Below, in pieces: positions 35,538-45,070 of a stretch of DNA of 64,000 nucleotides. A model generated the notes under the pieces. It did no database searches, was not told where the DNA came from, and saw only the letters and a program-made list of their open reading frames with translations. Position numbers and translations under genes: made by a program. The stretch is from Alkaliphilus peptidifermentans DSM 18978 (GTDB lineage: Bacteria > Bacillota > Clostridia > Peptostreptococcales > Natronincolaceae): contig NZ_FMUS01000015.1 in the NCBI RefSeq assembly GCF_900101495.1, positions 1 through 64,000 on the forward strand, written 5' to 3'. Positions within the stretch are counted from its first letter, which is position 1. The number at the start of each line of letters is the position of its first letter.

Positions 35538-36305
35538 TCACTTGTTTTTTTCCATAATCTTATCAAATCGACTATCCATACAAACACTAATATCAGTTGT
35601 TATGAATTTCCCTTTATAAAAAAGACTGAAAATCGTGGCTGGTGAAGGAGCTGATTGAGCTTGTTCCATGCTTTCCAGCTTAACTATCTTCAAGGGTAAA
35701 TTTCGCTTTGTTGTGGCCTCAATTAATGAATTTTTAACATGATACTCAGAATAAGGACAGCGATTAGAGTAATAGGCAACATAGCCAGTCTTTTCTATAC
35801 ATTCTCCTGTTTTCACCGACTCATTAAAAACAGGTGTCTTACCATTAAGATTTATGAATTTAACCATTAGACTAAATCCAGAAGGGGTTGTTTCACATAC
35901 TTCAAACCCCTGTCTTAGCAACCATTTTTCATCACTCATAAAATGGTATTTTTTTGCGCCAGCAATAGTTACTAACCCATCCTTTCCTTGTTCTGTTGCA
36001 TCATCAATGGCTTGTTGCAACAGAGCTTTACCATGTCCATTTCCTTTATATTTTCCTGAAACCCAGAAACAATTCACCATTATGTAGTTTGGAGCTGTTA
36101 CGGGAACCCACGCCATTTCAGCAGGTCCATACTCAATGAATACTTTTGCACGTTCATTCAGCCTTCGGAAAACATAACCATTATCAAATTCTTTTTTAAG
36201 CCACTGTATTTTTAGTTGGTAGCTATCCTTGCACTTTTTATCGGAAAACCCACAACAAATATGCTCAGAATCAATATTCCTCTTATTTACAGTTATATAT
36301 TGCAT
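35538..36305 (-). CDS. GNAT acetyltransferase with YoaP domain
   Basis: 255 residues. The N-terminal half is a GNAT fold with the acetyl-CoA loop in SGKYKGNGHGKALLQQAI (about residues 80-97). The C-terminal part (about 165-255, GYVAYYSNRCPYSEYHVKNS with a CPY-S redox-like Cys pair region) matches the YoaP-like extension seen in Bacillus YoaP. Substrate unknown. A palindrome resembling the operator of the upstream WYL regulator lies 69-90 bp upstream, so the regulator probably controls it. Confidence 0.85.
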   Translation of the reverse strand: MQYITVNKRNIDSEHICCGFSDKKCKDSYQLKIQWLKKEFDNGYVFRRLNERAKVFIEYGPAEMAWVPVTAPNYIMVNCFWVSGKYKGNGHGKALLQQAIDDATEQGKDGLVTIAGAKKYHFMSDEKWLLRQGFEVCETTPSGFSLMVKFINLNGKTPVFNESVKTGECIEKTGYVAYYSNRCPYSEYHVKNSLIEATTKRNLPLKIVKLESMEQAQSAPSPATIFSLFYKGKFITTDISVCMDSRFDKIMEKNK

Positions 36306-36373
36306 TTTCTTTCACCTCTTCTTTTATATTAAAGGTGCATAGGAATGACCTTTTCCCTATTATATCAGCGATA

Positions 36374-36395
36374 ATATGACGACATTATGTCATAT
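36374..36395 (-). promoter_or_regulatory. Operator-like palindrome upstream of the acetyltransferase gene
   Basis: ATATGAC-N8-GTCATAT. Nearly the same palindrome (7-base spacer) is at the regulator's own promoter (37329-37349). Confidence 0.6.
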
Positions 36396-37306
36396 TACAA
36401 ATATTTTTTTAATCCCTCTTCAAGCATTCCTTTTATATTCTCTCTAATATATTTTGGCTCTAAAACCTCGACAGAAGGACCATATGACAATATATATCCG
36501 TACATCCATTGACTTTCTGGAAAAGCCACCGATACAGTAAAGCTTCCATCATCATTTTTTTCAATACATTCTTGATGGAATTCGTCATATATTCTATAAG
36601 ACATTTGTGATTCAATTTTTAAAACCAGCATTACCAGCTTATTATCATGGTCACAGAAATTATTCCAATCAACCTTAAGTATATCTCTTTGAAAAGTTTG
36701 CTTAGTATTAACAAGATTTTTCATCCGAGTTATTTTAAAGAATCTAAAATCACCTTTAATTTTACAGAACCCCCAAATATACCAACCATGTCCTTTAAAG
36801 AGAATCTTCATAGGCTCAACAGTTCTCTCTGTTTTTTCCCCATATGAGCTAAAATAGTCAAAGGTAACAATATTGCCATTTAAAATTGCTGTTTTCAGCA
36901 TATTAAATTTCTCTTTTTCTACTGTATTACTGCCCCAATACGAAAAATCCACATCGATCCAGCTTGTATTATTTTTATTAAATATAGTAGCTAATTTTTT
37001 TATCACTGGCTCTATATCCGGGACATTTAGAGCATTCAAACCTTGGAGTGAGGATAGTATATCAACCTGTTCTTTTTCTGAAAGTATAGATTTGTTAAGT
37101 ACGAAATTATCAAGCAGGCTAATACCTCCTCCTTTTCCCTTACTAGTATATATAGGTATGCCTGCAGCACAAAGATAGTCTATATCACGATAAATAGTCC
37201 TCTGAGATACTTCAAAACGCTCAGATAATTCTCTAGCGGTTACCAACTTTCTTTCAAGTAAAATATATATAATTTCAAAAAGCCTATTAATTTGCATTTT
37301 ACACAC
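36395..37306 (-). CDS. YafY-type transcriptional regulator (HTH_11 + WYL)
   Basis: 303 residues. N-terminal HTH_11 winged helix (LVTARELSERFEVSQRTIYR, about 18-37, with the wing at TSKGKGGGISL), then a WYL domain (about 135-215, WYIWGFCKIKGDFRFFKITR) and a WCX C-terminal extension ending near residue 303. Family members sense small ligands or nucleic acids through WYL and bind palindromic sites. Matching TGAC/GTCA palindromes flank the gene at both ends, so autoregulation plus control of the acetyltransferase gene is likely. Confidence 0.93.
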   Translation of the reverse strand: MCKMQINRLFEIIYILLERKLVTARELSERFEVSQRTIYRDIDYLCAAGIPIYTSKGKGGGISLLDNFVLNKSILSEKEQVDILSSLQGLNALNVPDIEPVIKKLATIFNKNNTSWIDVDFSYWGSNTVEKEKFNMLKTAILNGNIVTFDYFSSYGEKTERTVEPMKILFKGHGWYIWGFCKIKGDFRFFKITRMKNLVNTKQTFQRDILKVDWNNFCDHDNKLVMLVLKIESQMSYRIYDEFHQECIEKNDDGSFTVSVAFPESQWMYGYILSYGPSVEVLEPKYIRENIKGMLEEGLKKYL

Positions 37307-37328
37307 CCTAAATAATTATATCACATAT

Positions 37329-37349
37329 ATATGACAGCATATGTCATAT
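37329..37349 (-). promoter_or_regulatory. Operator-like palindrome at the WYL regulator promoter
   Basis: ATATGAC-N7-GTCATAT, 23-43 bp upstream of the regulator start, where a bound protein would cover the promoter or start region. Confidence 0.6.
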
Positions 37350-37440
37350 ATATATATAGCTTAATCTAAAAATCAAAGTAAAGTAGACTCAGATGAAAAA
37401 TAAGTATAGTGTGATTCACCAAGGTTTGATAATCCTAGAC

Positions 37441-37474
37441 AACCAACTAACCCCAACCAACTAACCCCAACCAA
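37441..37474. repeat. Short direct repeat
   Basis: The unit CAACCAACTAACCC occurs twice in a row with a partial third (CAACCAAA). Probably replication slippage; no function seen. Confidence 0.6.
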
Positions 37475-37500
37475 ATGAATTAAATAACTTACTTAATTAA

Positions 37501-37540
37501 AAATAAGCCTTGTAATCTTTTAATTTTCAAGGCTTATTTT
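37501..37540. terminator. Bidirectional hairpin downstream of selO
   Basis: AAATAAGCCTTG / CAAGGCTTATTT stem with T-runs on both sides; about 100 bp after the selO stop. Confidence 0.65.
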
Positions 37541-37639
37541 TTTACTATTCTCTTATTCAAAAACAATGTTGGGTCTATAAGTTATAGTCTACATTACCAA
37601 CACATTTAAGGGATTAACTAGAGTCCCTCTAATTCTAAA

Positions 37640-39115
37640 TCATGTGCCGCAAAAGGTCCTGTAGGGACGAGTGGAGGTGGGGGGTAACTGGCAGTACTCA
37701 ACCTGTTGTTGAGAGTGGGCATATGGACTTTTAAGTACTTCAAGAAGCCTGTCCATCACACTTAAATCTCCTTCTTGTACTGCAGCTTCAAGTGCTTCTT
37801 CTACCCTGTGATTACGAGGGATTATAGCTGGATTTGATGTCAACATTAACCTATGTGAAGATACTTTTGGCTCCTGTTGTCTACTTAATCTAGATTGCCA
37901 CAGCTGCTGCCATTGAGAGAATTCTGCACTTTTAAATAGGGAGGTGTCCTCCATAGTGTCAAAGGTTAGTGCTCTAAAGGTATTTGTATAATCTGCATTA
38001 TACTCCTTCATTATACTGAGCAAACCATCAATCAAGGCTTCATCCTGTTGCTCCTCGTTAATAATTCCTAGTTTTCCTCTCATTCCCTTAAGCCAATTAT
38101 GATGATACAACTTACTAAAATTTGAAATTTCATCCTCAGCTATTTTAACAGCCTGTTCCTGATCGTTATGCAAAAGCGGTAATAGAGTCTCTGCAAATCG
38201 CGCTAGATTCCATCCAGCTATTTTAGGTTGATTACCATAAGCATAACGGCCTTGATGGTCAATTGAACTGAATACTGTTGCTGGATCATATGCATCCATG
38301 AAGGCACATGGACCATAATCTATAGTTTCTCCACTAATGGTCATATTGTCTGTGTTCATCACACCATGTATAAACCCCACAAGTTGCCATTTAGCTATCA
38401 GCTCGGCTTGAGCCTTAATAACTTCCTGGAGTAATGAAAGATATCGATTCTCACCAGCTTCAACCTCTGGAAAATGGCGCTTTAGTGTATAGTCAGCCAA
38501 AGCTTGGAGTTCATCTACCGTTCCCCATTTTGCAGCGTATTGAAAGGTACCTACACGTAAATGGCTGGCTGCCACACGGGTGAGGATAGCACCAGGTAGA
38601 TGAGTTTCCCTTATAACTGACTCACCGGTTGTCACCACTGCTAGACTACGGGTGGTAGGAATACCAAGGGCATTCATCGCTTCACTGATGATGTATTCCC
38701 GCAGCATCGGTCCAAGTGAGGCTCGCCCATCTCCCCCACGGGAATATGGCGTTCTACCTGAACCCTTCAGTTGAATATCAACTCGCTTACCAAGGGGGGT
38801 AATTTGCTCACCAAGCAGCAACGCTCTACCGTCCCCTAGCATCGTAAAATGTCCGAATTGATGACCTGCATAAGCTTGAGCCAGGGGCAGAGCACCCTCT
38901 GGAATCTGGTTACCAGAAAACACATCAATACCTTCTTTACTCTGCAATGTTTGTACCTTTAACCCTAAAGATTCTGACAAGGAATGGTTTAGAATGATTA
39001 GTCTCGGTGAGGGTACAGGGCTTGGATTTAAGTTTGAAAAAAATACTTTCGGCAGACCAGCATAGCTATTATCAAAGTTCCATCCTGTTTCTATTATTGC
39101 TTGCCTTTCTGTCAT
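37640..39115 (-). CDS. selO: Protein adenylyltransferase SelO (YdiU family)
   Basis: 491 residues, normal for bacterial SelO. Landmarks are [37 protein letters not shown], the [18 protein letters not shown] helix, and [14 protein letters not shown] with the Mg/ATP-binding Asp region. The pseudokinase fold transfers AMP to Ser/Thr/Tyr of redox proteins. The C-terminus is YRTFCGT: a Cys stands where some homologs have selenocysteine. Somewhat higher GC than its neighbours and no operon partner; it may have been acquired, but this is weak evidence. Confidence 0.95.
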   Translation of the reverse strand: MTERQAIIETGWNFDNSYAGLPKVFFSNLNPSPVPSPRLIILNHSLSESLGLKVQTLQSKEGIDVFSGNQIPEGALPLAQAYAGHQFGHFTMLGDGRALLLGEQITPLGKRVDIQLKGSGRTPYSRGGDGRASLGPMLREYIISEAMNALGIPTTRSLAVVTTGESVIRETHLPGAILTRVAASHLRVGTFQYAAKWGTVDELQALADYTLKRHFPEVEAGENRYLSLLQEVIKAQAELIAKWQLVGFIHGVMNTDNMTISGETIDYGPCAFMDAYDPATVFSSIDHQGRYAYGNQPKIAGWNLARFAETLLPLLHNDQEQAVKIAEDEISNFSKLYHHNWLKGMRGKLGIINEEQQDEALIDGLLSIMKEYNADYTNTFRALTFDTMEDTSLFKSAEFSQWQQLWQSRLSRQQEPKVSSHRLMLTSNPAIIPRNHRVEEALEAAVQEGDLSVMDRLLEVLKSPYAHSQQQVEYCQLPPTSTRPYRTFCGT

Positions 39116-39311
39116 TTTATCTCCTCTTCACTCTTTTTTATTTTTTTTATCCTAGTTTATTTGTTTTAAACAAAAACAATAATTATAACCCTTTTAGTGT
39201 CTACTTCTGAAAATTTATTATACCTGTTTACTCATAGATGTGTCTTTGAAATGCTACTTTCAGCCATGGGATATTAAACTTTCTAATATTTTTCGAATTG
39301 TCTTCATTAAA

Positions 39312-39344
39312 AAAAGCTTCGAAATATTAATTTCAAAGCTTTTT
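39312..39344 (-). terminator. Terminator of the methyltransferase gene
   Basis: AAAGCTTTGAAAT / ATTTCGAAGCTTT stem 29 bp after the stop, followed on the minus strand by TTTTAATG. Confidence 0.75.
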
Positions 39345-39372
39345 GATTTAATTTATCTAACCCTTCCTCTTG

Positions 39373-39972
39373 TTATGAGCCGAATCTATTTCCGATAATC
39401 ACAAACATTTCCTCATCATCTACTTCCTTAATGACATTCATTCCAGCACCAATATAATACTGTCTAACGATTTCAATTGCAGGTAAATTGTCTTCTTTAA
39501 CAGAATCATCTGCCCTTTTATGAAGATTGTTGATGGCTTTTCTACTTTGGGAATGGCAGATGGTAAGTTTTCCTCCAACTTTTAATTTCTGAGAAAGCTT
39601 TTCAATCGCTTTTTCTTTCCTTTGAAAATGAGGAAACATGGAATAACAGATGATGTGATCATAACAATCCTCGTCACCGTTTGTTTCCAGTACATCTCCA
39701 CATTCAAAGTCGACATTTTCATACTTATTTTTTTGTTGAGCTACTTCTATCATTTTTTCTGCTACATCAATAGCTTTAACCCCGCCCAATTGTGTGACTC
39801 GTTGAGATAGGCTAGGTATAAGCACCCCTGTTCCGGTACCTACATCTAAAACTCTGCTTCCTTCTTGTATCCCAACTAAGTCCAAAATAGATTCTACTTT
39901 CTTCATATCATGATTGCACATTTCATCCCACGAGTTTGCTACACGATTGAAAAACTCTTTCTGTGATTTCAT
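39373..39972 (-). CDS. Class I SAM-dependent methyltransferase
   Basis: 199 residues. Motif I VLDVGTGTGVLIPSL (about residues 40-55), the acidic end of strand 2 (KAIDVAEKM), motif II FECGDVLE and a HIICYSMFPHFQRKE strand. The family methylates small molecules; it resembles the YcgJ/UbiE-like group, substrate unknown. It is 90 bp upstream-adjacent to selO's promoter side on the same strand and appears monocistronic because of its own terminator. Confidence 0.9.
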   Translation of the reverse strand: MKSQKEFFNRVANSWDEMCNHDMKKVESILDLVGIQEGSRVLDVGTGTGVLIPSLSQRVTQLGGVKAIDVAEKMIEVAQQKNKYENVDFECGDVLETNGDEDCYDHIICYSMFPHFQRKEKAIEKLSQKLKVGGKLTICHSQSRKAINNLHKRADDSVKEDNLPAIEIVRQYYIGAGMNVIKEVDDEEMFVIIGNRFGS

Positions 39973-40063
39973 ATGAAACTCTCCTACGTTGCTTTTATAT
40001 TTGATTTGTTGTTAGGTGAAACTAAAAATATAATAATATCTTTAATGTCTAACTTGTGAATAT

Positions 40064-40405
40064 TTAGCAGGCAATGACTTCTTTAATCATAAATTCTTTA
40101 CCGCACAATAACACCCAGTCCTCACTTCCACAGCTTGAACACTTATTGCTATTCTCAAGCAAATTAAACACTTTTTGGCACTTTTGACATATGGCATTGC
40201 CGGGTATTATTTCAATTTTTAATTGTGTCTCTTGTAATAACGTGCCATCAACAGCAGCCGGGTAACAAGCTTCTATATATTTGGGAATCATCGATGAAAG
40301 CTCGCCAATTTGGAGAACCAATGTATCGATTTTTGTTAAACCATTTTTTTTTGAGAACTCTTCAACTGTTTTAACGACTTCAATCACTACACCTAATTCA
40401 TGCAA
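40064..40405 (-). CDS. hypA: HypA-like nickel metallochaperone
   Basis: 113 residues. HypA needs an N-terminal Met-His-Glu; here the only start that gives it is TTG at 40405 (MHELGVV), preceded by GAGGTGA at good spacing, so the rare start is well supported. The zinc domain has CQKC and CSSC pairs (about residues 73-93). HypA and HypB deliver Ni to hydrogenase. It is the last gene of the hypB / flavoprotein / DUF5692-like operon. No hydrogenase subunit is in the window, so the client is unclear. Confidence 0.92.
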   Translation of the reverse strand: MHELGVVIEVVKTVEEFSKKNGLTKIDTLVLQIGELSSMIPKYIEACYPAAVDGTLLQETQLKIEIIPGNAICQKCQKVFNLLENSNKCSSCGSEDWVLLCGKEFMIKEVIAC

Positions 40406-40450
40406 ATGTACTCACCTCTACTGGTCTAAGTTTAAAAGACTGAAGGGAAT

Positions 40451-41365
40451 CTAATTCCCTATATGAATTGTTCTTGTATTCTTTGAATCGGTCCAAATTT
40501 CGTCCTTCAAAGGGTTGAAACGATACTTTACAATTCGATATACTTGCCAAATAGCAAGACCGGCATTAAGTGCTAAAGATATCAAAGCCAGAGTCCAGTT
40601 AGCTGCAGCATTGTAGCTAACACTTACGTTAAAAGCACTTCCTGTTGCAAAGAAATATGGGAAGGTCATTACCCACATCATCCAAAATGACAAAGTATGT
40701 GCACGATTTTGCATCCATGTTCCTTTAGCCCAAAATAGAGCAGGAATAATTGGTGCTATATTCAGTGCTACACCTGAATAGAAGGCGTTACCCGGCGCAC
40801 ATGAGTATACATATGAAATATTCCATACTGCGTAGGCTATAATATACATAATGGTCTGATCAGGCCACACCATATCCTTCCGCTTGCCTGTAGTTCCGTA
40901 AATACCAACCCAACCACAGATTAGCAGCATACTAAGGATACCAGCGGCGGCGTTGGCATAGTTCCAACCACCAGAGATATAATACATACCATCAACTAAC
41001 CCATTAAAGCCAGCTAAGCCAACCTGTAATTCCCTTACGGCTGCTTCTAAAATGTTTATTGCTAGAATGGCTGGAACCAGTACAATGTACCACTTATGCC
41101 TCTTGTGGTAATCTGTAAATCTTATAACCATATAGATTAAACTTCCTGCAAGGGCCGAATATACCTTAACCCAAGTAAACCAAGATGTAATTTCATTTCC
41201 GCCCCTCATCAACCAAATGGAAGTAAGTATCACTGGTAAAACCATAAACATGGAAATACTCACCAATTTACTTGATCGTACGAACTCATTCAGTCCGATT
41301 AGAATTCCCAATACTACCAACCACACAATAGCATTATACAAAGGAATTGCTTCGAAAAAGAACAT
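40451..41365 (-). CDS. Integral membrane protein, DUF5692-like
   Basis: 304 residues with about eight to nine membrane segments rich in Trp and Tyr (GGWNYANAAAGILSMLLICG, YIIAYAVWNISYVYS, FWMMWVMTFPYFFATGSAFN). I believe it belongs to the uncharacterised DUF5692 family; no enzymatic motif is visible. It lies between the Fe-S flavoprotein and hypA genes in one operon, so it may be a membrane partner or Ni-related permease, which is inference. Start follows AAAGGAGTGTTATTTT. Confidence 0.75.
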   Translation of the reverse strand: MFFFEAIPLYNAIVWLVVLGILIGLNEFVRSSKLVSISMFMVLPVILTSIWLMRGGNEITSWFTWVKVYSALAGSLIYMVIRFTDYHKRHKWYIVLVPAILAINILEAAVRELQVGLAGFNGLVDGMYYISGGWNYANAAAGILSMLLICGWVGIYGTTGKRKDMVWPDQTIMYIIAYAVWNISYVYSCAPGNAFYSGVALNIAPIIPALFWAKGTWMQNRAHTLSFWMMWVMTFPYFFATGSAFNVSVSYNAAANWTLALISLALNAGLAIWQVYRIVKYRFNPLKDEIWTDSKNTRTIHIGN

Positions 41366-41474
41366 AAAATAACACTCCTTTCAGATAAATATTTTATATG
41401 CTAATTAAACACCAGTTACTTAGAACCATATTAGCAGACGCCGGCCATCCATTTTCATCTTGATTAAAATTAAA

Positions 41475-44162
41475 CTAGTTAAATAATCTTCTTAATGAAT
41501 TTTTTGCCTTTTTAACTGTAATTTTTCCTTTACGCTTAATTATATTTTTAACAACTAATGGTTTAAGCTTTTCAATGGGTACACTTTCAGCATCATATTC
41601 TCTGACAAGCCCAATAGCCTCAAACTTACATCTAGTTGTACATGCACCACAGCCTATACACAAATACTCATCGACAGTTGTAGCGCCGCAGCCAAGACAG
41701 CGTTCTGTTTCCTTTATTACTTGCTCTTCTGTAAATGTAGAACGTAAATCCTTAAAGGATACTTTAGCCTTAGCACCATCGACATCATCTATTTTTTGTC
41801 TTGGAATACGGTCATACCCCTCCAGATTTAAGTTTTCTTTATCAAAGGCACGATATTCTCTCCTGTCACGACCGATAATCAAGCTCTGTCCCGGTTGAAC
41901 ATATCTGTGGATTGAAATTGCAGCTTCTTTGCCCATAGCAATGGCATCAATGGCAAAACTTGGACCTGTCATGGAGTCTCCTCCAGCAAATACATCTGGT
42001 TCTCCTGTTTGAAGGGTAAAGGAATCTGCCTTTATGGTCTTGTTAGGATTCAATTCTATTTTACTGTTTTCTAACAATTTGCCCCAATCCATTGCTTGAC
42101 CTACTGAAATCAGTACATTATTTGTTTTAACAATTTTAATGTCGTTTTCATCAAACACTGGGCTAAACTTTCCATTCTCATCTAGAACCGAAAGACATTT
42201 TTTGAATTCTACAGCAACAACGTGTCCATTTTCTGTAATTAAACCCTTAGGACCCCAAGAGTTGTTAATTTCGATATCTTCTGACAATGCTTCTTCAATT
42301 TCTTCTTCAAGAGCTGGCATTTCCTCACGACTTTCTAAACAGAACATATCTACTTTTGAAGCACCTGTTCTAGTAGCTGTTCTTGCAACGTCAATAGCTA
42401 CGTTACCTCCACCAATAACAATAGCATTTCCTTCAAGTTTTATATCATTACCGAGGTTTACATCCCTTAAGAAATCAATACCTGTAACCACACCTTCAGC
42501 CTCTTCCCCTTCGATACCAAGTTTTCTGCCTGCCTGAGCACCAATTGCAAGATAGAATGCTTCATATCCTTGACTTCTTAGTTCTTTAAGACTTATATCT
42601 CTTCCGACTTCAACACCTGTTTTAAACTCAACGCCTAATTCTCTTAAAATGTCAATTTCAGCGTTTACAACTTCTTTTTCCAATCTATAGGATGGAATTC
42701 CCAGAGTCAACATACCCCCAAGTACTTTTTGTTTTTCAAACACAGTTACTTTGTATCCATCAATCCCTAAGTAGTAAGCACAAGAGAGACCTGAAGGACC
42801 ACCACCTATAATGGCAATTTTTTTACCGTATTCATGTCTCAATTTTGGTACATAACGGTTAGCGATATTTAAATCTTGTTCTGCGATGAATTTTTTGATT
42901 TCATCTACAGCAACAGGATCATCAATATCACCTCTAGTACAATCGAATTCACATTTTTTGGGACAGATACGTCCACATACTGCTGGGAAGGGGTTTTCAT
43001 GCTTAATTAGTTCAAGTGCTTCTTTATACCTACCTTGAGATGCCAGTTTAATATAACCTTGAACAGAAATGTGGGCTGGACACTGTGTTTTACAAGGACT
43101 AGTTCCAGTTTCAACCACATTTTCCCTATTGGTACGATAATCTGCATTCCACTTGTCTGGACCCCATTCTGTATTAGATGGAAACTCTTCTATTTTCTTC
43201 GGGAGAATTGGTGTTTTTGTACATAATTTCTGTCCTAGCTTTAATGCATTAACCGGACAAACCTCAACACACTCTCCGCAAGCAACACACTTATTCTCGT
43301 CTACCTTTGAAACATAGTTTGATCGTACCATATCACTGTTCAAGAACATTCCAGCTATTCTAACAGCAAAACAGGAGCATCCGCAGCAATTGCAAATGGC
43401 ATGTGTTTCTCCAGGACCATCTAAATTAGGTATACTATGCATCAATCCATTTTCTTCAGCCTTCTTAATAATCTCAAAGGCTTCGTCCCGGGTAATCTCC
43501 CTACCTCTACCTGTACGAATATAGTATTCAGCAGCGTGACCCATCTGAATACACATATCTTCCTTTAAATGACCGCAGCCTTCTCCCATAGCTTCTCTTG
43601 ATGTACGACATGAACAATCGGAAACTGAGAAAATAGTATTATCATTAAGATATTTAGAAACCTCCTCATAGGATGCTCTTCTTGTTTCTCCTTGAATGGC
43701 TGTTTCGATAGGAATAACACGCATAGGTCCTGTTCCTACAGAAAAAATGCCTGCTCCCTGTGGCCCTTTTCTTAATCCGTAATCACTGAAGGCCTTGGCG
43801 ATTTGAGGATACTTGGCAACGTTTTCCTTGTTGTTGGCCATCATTTCCATGTGGCCTGGAACCCAAAGGTCAATCCAGTATTTATCAACACCATCAATTT
43901 TATTGACAAAAGCAACCCCATCAACGGCCAATTCCCATAAGAGTTTGGCTGCTTCCTCTACTGGTTTTCCACACTGGACAGCAACTTCTTCTGCACTCAT
44001 GGGTTTTCTGAATTCAAGACAAAGTGCGGCTTCTGCCATTTCTTCTGTAACAACTGGCTCCAGAATTTTGTATTCTGGATGCTCAGGCTTGATTTCTGTT
44101 TTTGAACCTCGTTTTGTTCTACTGATCTTATTGGCAAGATCAAGTACCTTTTCTTTTACCAT
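41475..44162 (-). CDS. Large Fe-S flavoprotein oxidoreductase (GltD-like FAD/NAD(P)H core with ferredoxin domains)
   Basis: 895 residues. The N-terminal region (about 1-270) has a winged-helix-like segment and a Cys-rich part (SDCSCRTSREAMGEGCGHL, then CNCCGCSCF). A 4Fe-4S ferredoxin motif follows (CVACGECVEVCPVNAL), then the GltD-type Fe-S helical domain (CKTQCPAHISVQGYI, CGRICPKKCEFDC), an FAD-binding GGGPSGLSCAYYLG and NAD(P)-binding GGGNVAIDVART, and a final Cys cluster (CLGCGATTVDEYLCIGCGAC). It should pass electrons between NAD(P)H and ferredoxin-like partners. It sits between hypB and the DUF5692-like gene. The Cys-rich N-terminal domain is unusual for GltD-type proteins. Confidence 0.88.
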   Translation of the reverse strand: MVKEKVLDLANKISRTKRGSKTEIKPEHPEYKILEPVVTEEMAEAALCLEFRKPMSAEEVAVQCGKPVEEAAKLLWELAVDGVAFVNKIDGVDKYWIDLWVPGHMEMMANNKENVAKYPQIAKAFSDYGLRKGPQGAGIFSVGTGPMRVIPIETAIQGETRRASYEEVSKYLNDNTIFSVSDCSCRTSREAMGEGCGHLKEDMCIQMGHAAEYYIRTGRGREITRDEAFEIIKKAEENGLMHSIPNLDGPGETHAICNCCGCSCFAVRIAGMFLNSDMVRSNYVSKVDENKCVACGECVEVCPVNALKLGQKLCTKTPILPKKIEEFPSNTEWGPDKWNADYRTNRENVVETGTSPCKTQCPAHISVQGYIKLASQGRYKEALELIKHENPFPAVCGRICPKKCEFDCTRGDIDDPVAVDEIKKFIAEQDLNIANRYVPKLRHEYGKKIAIIGGGPSGLSCAYYLGIDGYKVTVFEKQKVLGGMLTLGIPSYRLEKEVVNAEIDILRELGVEFKTGVEVGRDISLKELRSQGYEAFYLAIGAQAGRKLGIEGEEAEGVVTGIDFLRDVNLGNDIKLEGNAIVIGGGNVAIDVARTATRTGASKVDMFCLESREEMPALEEEIEEALSEDIEINNSWGPKGLITENGHVVAVEFKKCLSVLDENGKFSPVFDENDIKIVKTNNVLISVGQAMDWGKLLENSKIELNPNKTIKADSFTLQTGEPDVFAGGDSMTGPSFAIDAIAMGKEAAISIHRYVQPGQSLIIGRDRREYRAFDKENLNLEGYDRIPRQKIDDVDGAKAKVSFKDLRSTFTEEQVIKETERCLGCGATTVDEYLCIGCGACTTRCKFEAIGLVREYDAESVPIEKLKPLVVKNIIKRKGKITVKKAKNSLRRLFN

Positions 44163-44199
44163 ATGTATCCCCCTCCCAAATACAGTTTTAAATCCTCAA

Positions 44200-44868
44200 T
44201 TATTCGTTCCAATTTTTTACTTCATTACGTATCCAATCAGCCCATTCATTAATTCCTTCTCCTGTTCTAGCAGAGATTGGAATAACCTTGATATTGGGAT
44301 TCAATTTTATTACACGTTCTTTAACTGCCTCTAAATCAAAATCAAAATAATCTATTGCATCTATCTTATTAATTAATAAAACATCAACAATTGAAAACAT
44401 TAAAGGGTATTTAAGAGGTTTATCATCACCCTCTGGTACACTAAGAATCATGGCATTCTTTGATGCGCCTGTATCAAATTCAGCTGGACACACCAAGTTT
44501 CCAACATTCTCTAAAATGACAAAATCAACGCCTTCTGTTTCTAACCCCAATAGTCCTTGTTTGGTCATATCTGCATCAAGATGACACATTCCCCCTGTAT
44601 GCAGTTGAATTACCTTTGTACCCGTCTTGGCAACCGCCTGTGCATCTACATCCGAGTCAATATCTGCCTCCATAACGCCAATATTCATCTCAGCCCTCAA
44701 GGCTTCAATGGTTTTTAGAACAGTTGTTGTTTTACCGGAGCCTGGTGATGACATTAAATTCAATAGAAAGGTCTTGTCTTTTTTCAATTCTGCCCTCAGC
44801 AAGTCTGCTTGTCGATCGTTGTTTTCGAATACGCTTTCTTTTATCTCTAGAATTTTAAATGTATCCAT
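44200..44868 (-). CDS. hypB: HypB nickel-insertion GTPase
   Basis: 222 residues. Walker A SSPGSGKTT (about residue 38-46), GVMEADIDSDVDA, the ENVGNLVCPAEFD motif with the metal-binding Cys, and NKID for guanine. It lacks the N-terminal His-rich or CxxCGC Ni store seen in some HypB proteins. It is the first gene of an operon with the flavoprotein, the DUF5692-like protein and hypA, and has a near-consensus promoter 121 bp upstream. Confidence 0.95.
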   Translation of the reverse strand: MDTFKILEIKESVFENNDRQADLLRAELKKDKTFLLNLMSSPGSGKTTTVLKTIEALRAEMNIGVMEADIDSDVDAQAVAKTGTKVIQLHTGGMCHLDADMTKQGLLGLETEGVDFVILENVGNLVCPAEFDTGASKNAMILSVPEGDDKPLKYPLMFSIVDVLLINKIDAIDYFDFDLEAVKERVIKLNPNIKVIPISARTGEGINEWADWIRNEVKNWNE

Positions 44869-44988
44869 ATCATATCCCCCATTTTATTTTAGATTTTACC
44901 TGTTTCAATTGATAAACTTAATTAGTTGATTAGAATCAATTAGTTCTATCTATTGTTCTCATTTGATTGTTATTATTTTGTCACTTTC

Positions 44989-45017
44989 AGTATATTAATA
45001 AAAAATTATGCTGTCAA
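44989..45017 (-). promoter_or_regulatory. Sigma-A promoter of the hypB operon
   Basis: On the minus strand TTGACA, a 17-base spacer, and TATACT. It is about 120 bp upstream of hypB. Confidence 0.75.
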
Positions 45018-45070
45018 AAACGATAAACCTTTGAAATTGAAACATTTAGCTGACTTTATATCTTATGTAT

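Noticed and set aside
37441-37474. CRISPR-like or satellite repeat
   Set aside because: Only two and a half copies of a 14-bp unit with no spacers.
37640-39115. Selenoprotein form of SelO
   Set aside because: The C-terminal residue is Cys (FCGT) followed by a normal stop; there is no in-frame TGA that would add a selenocysteine.
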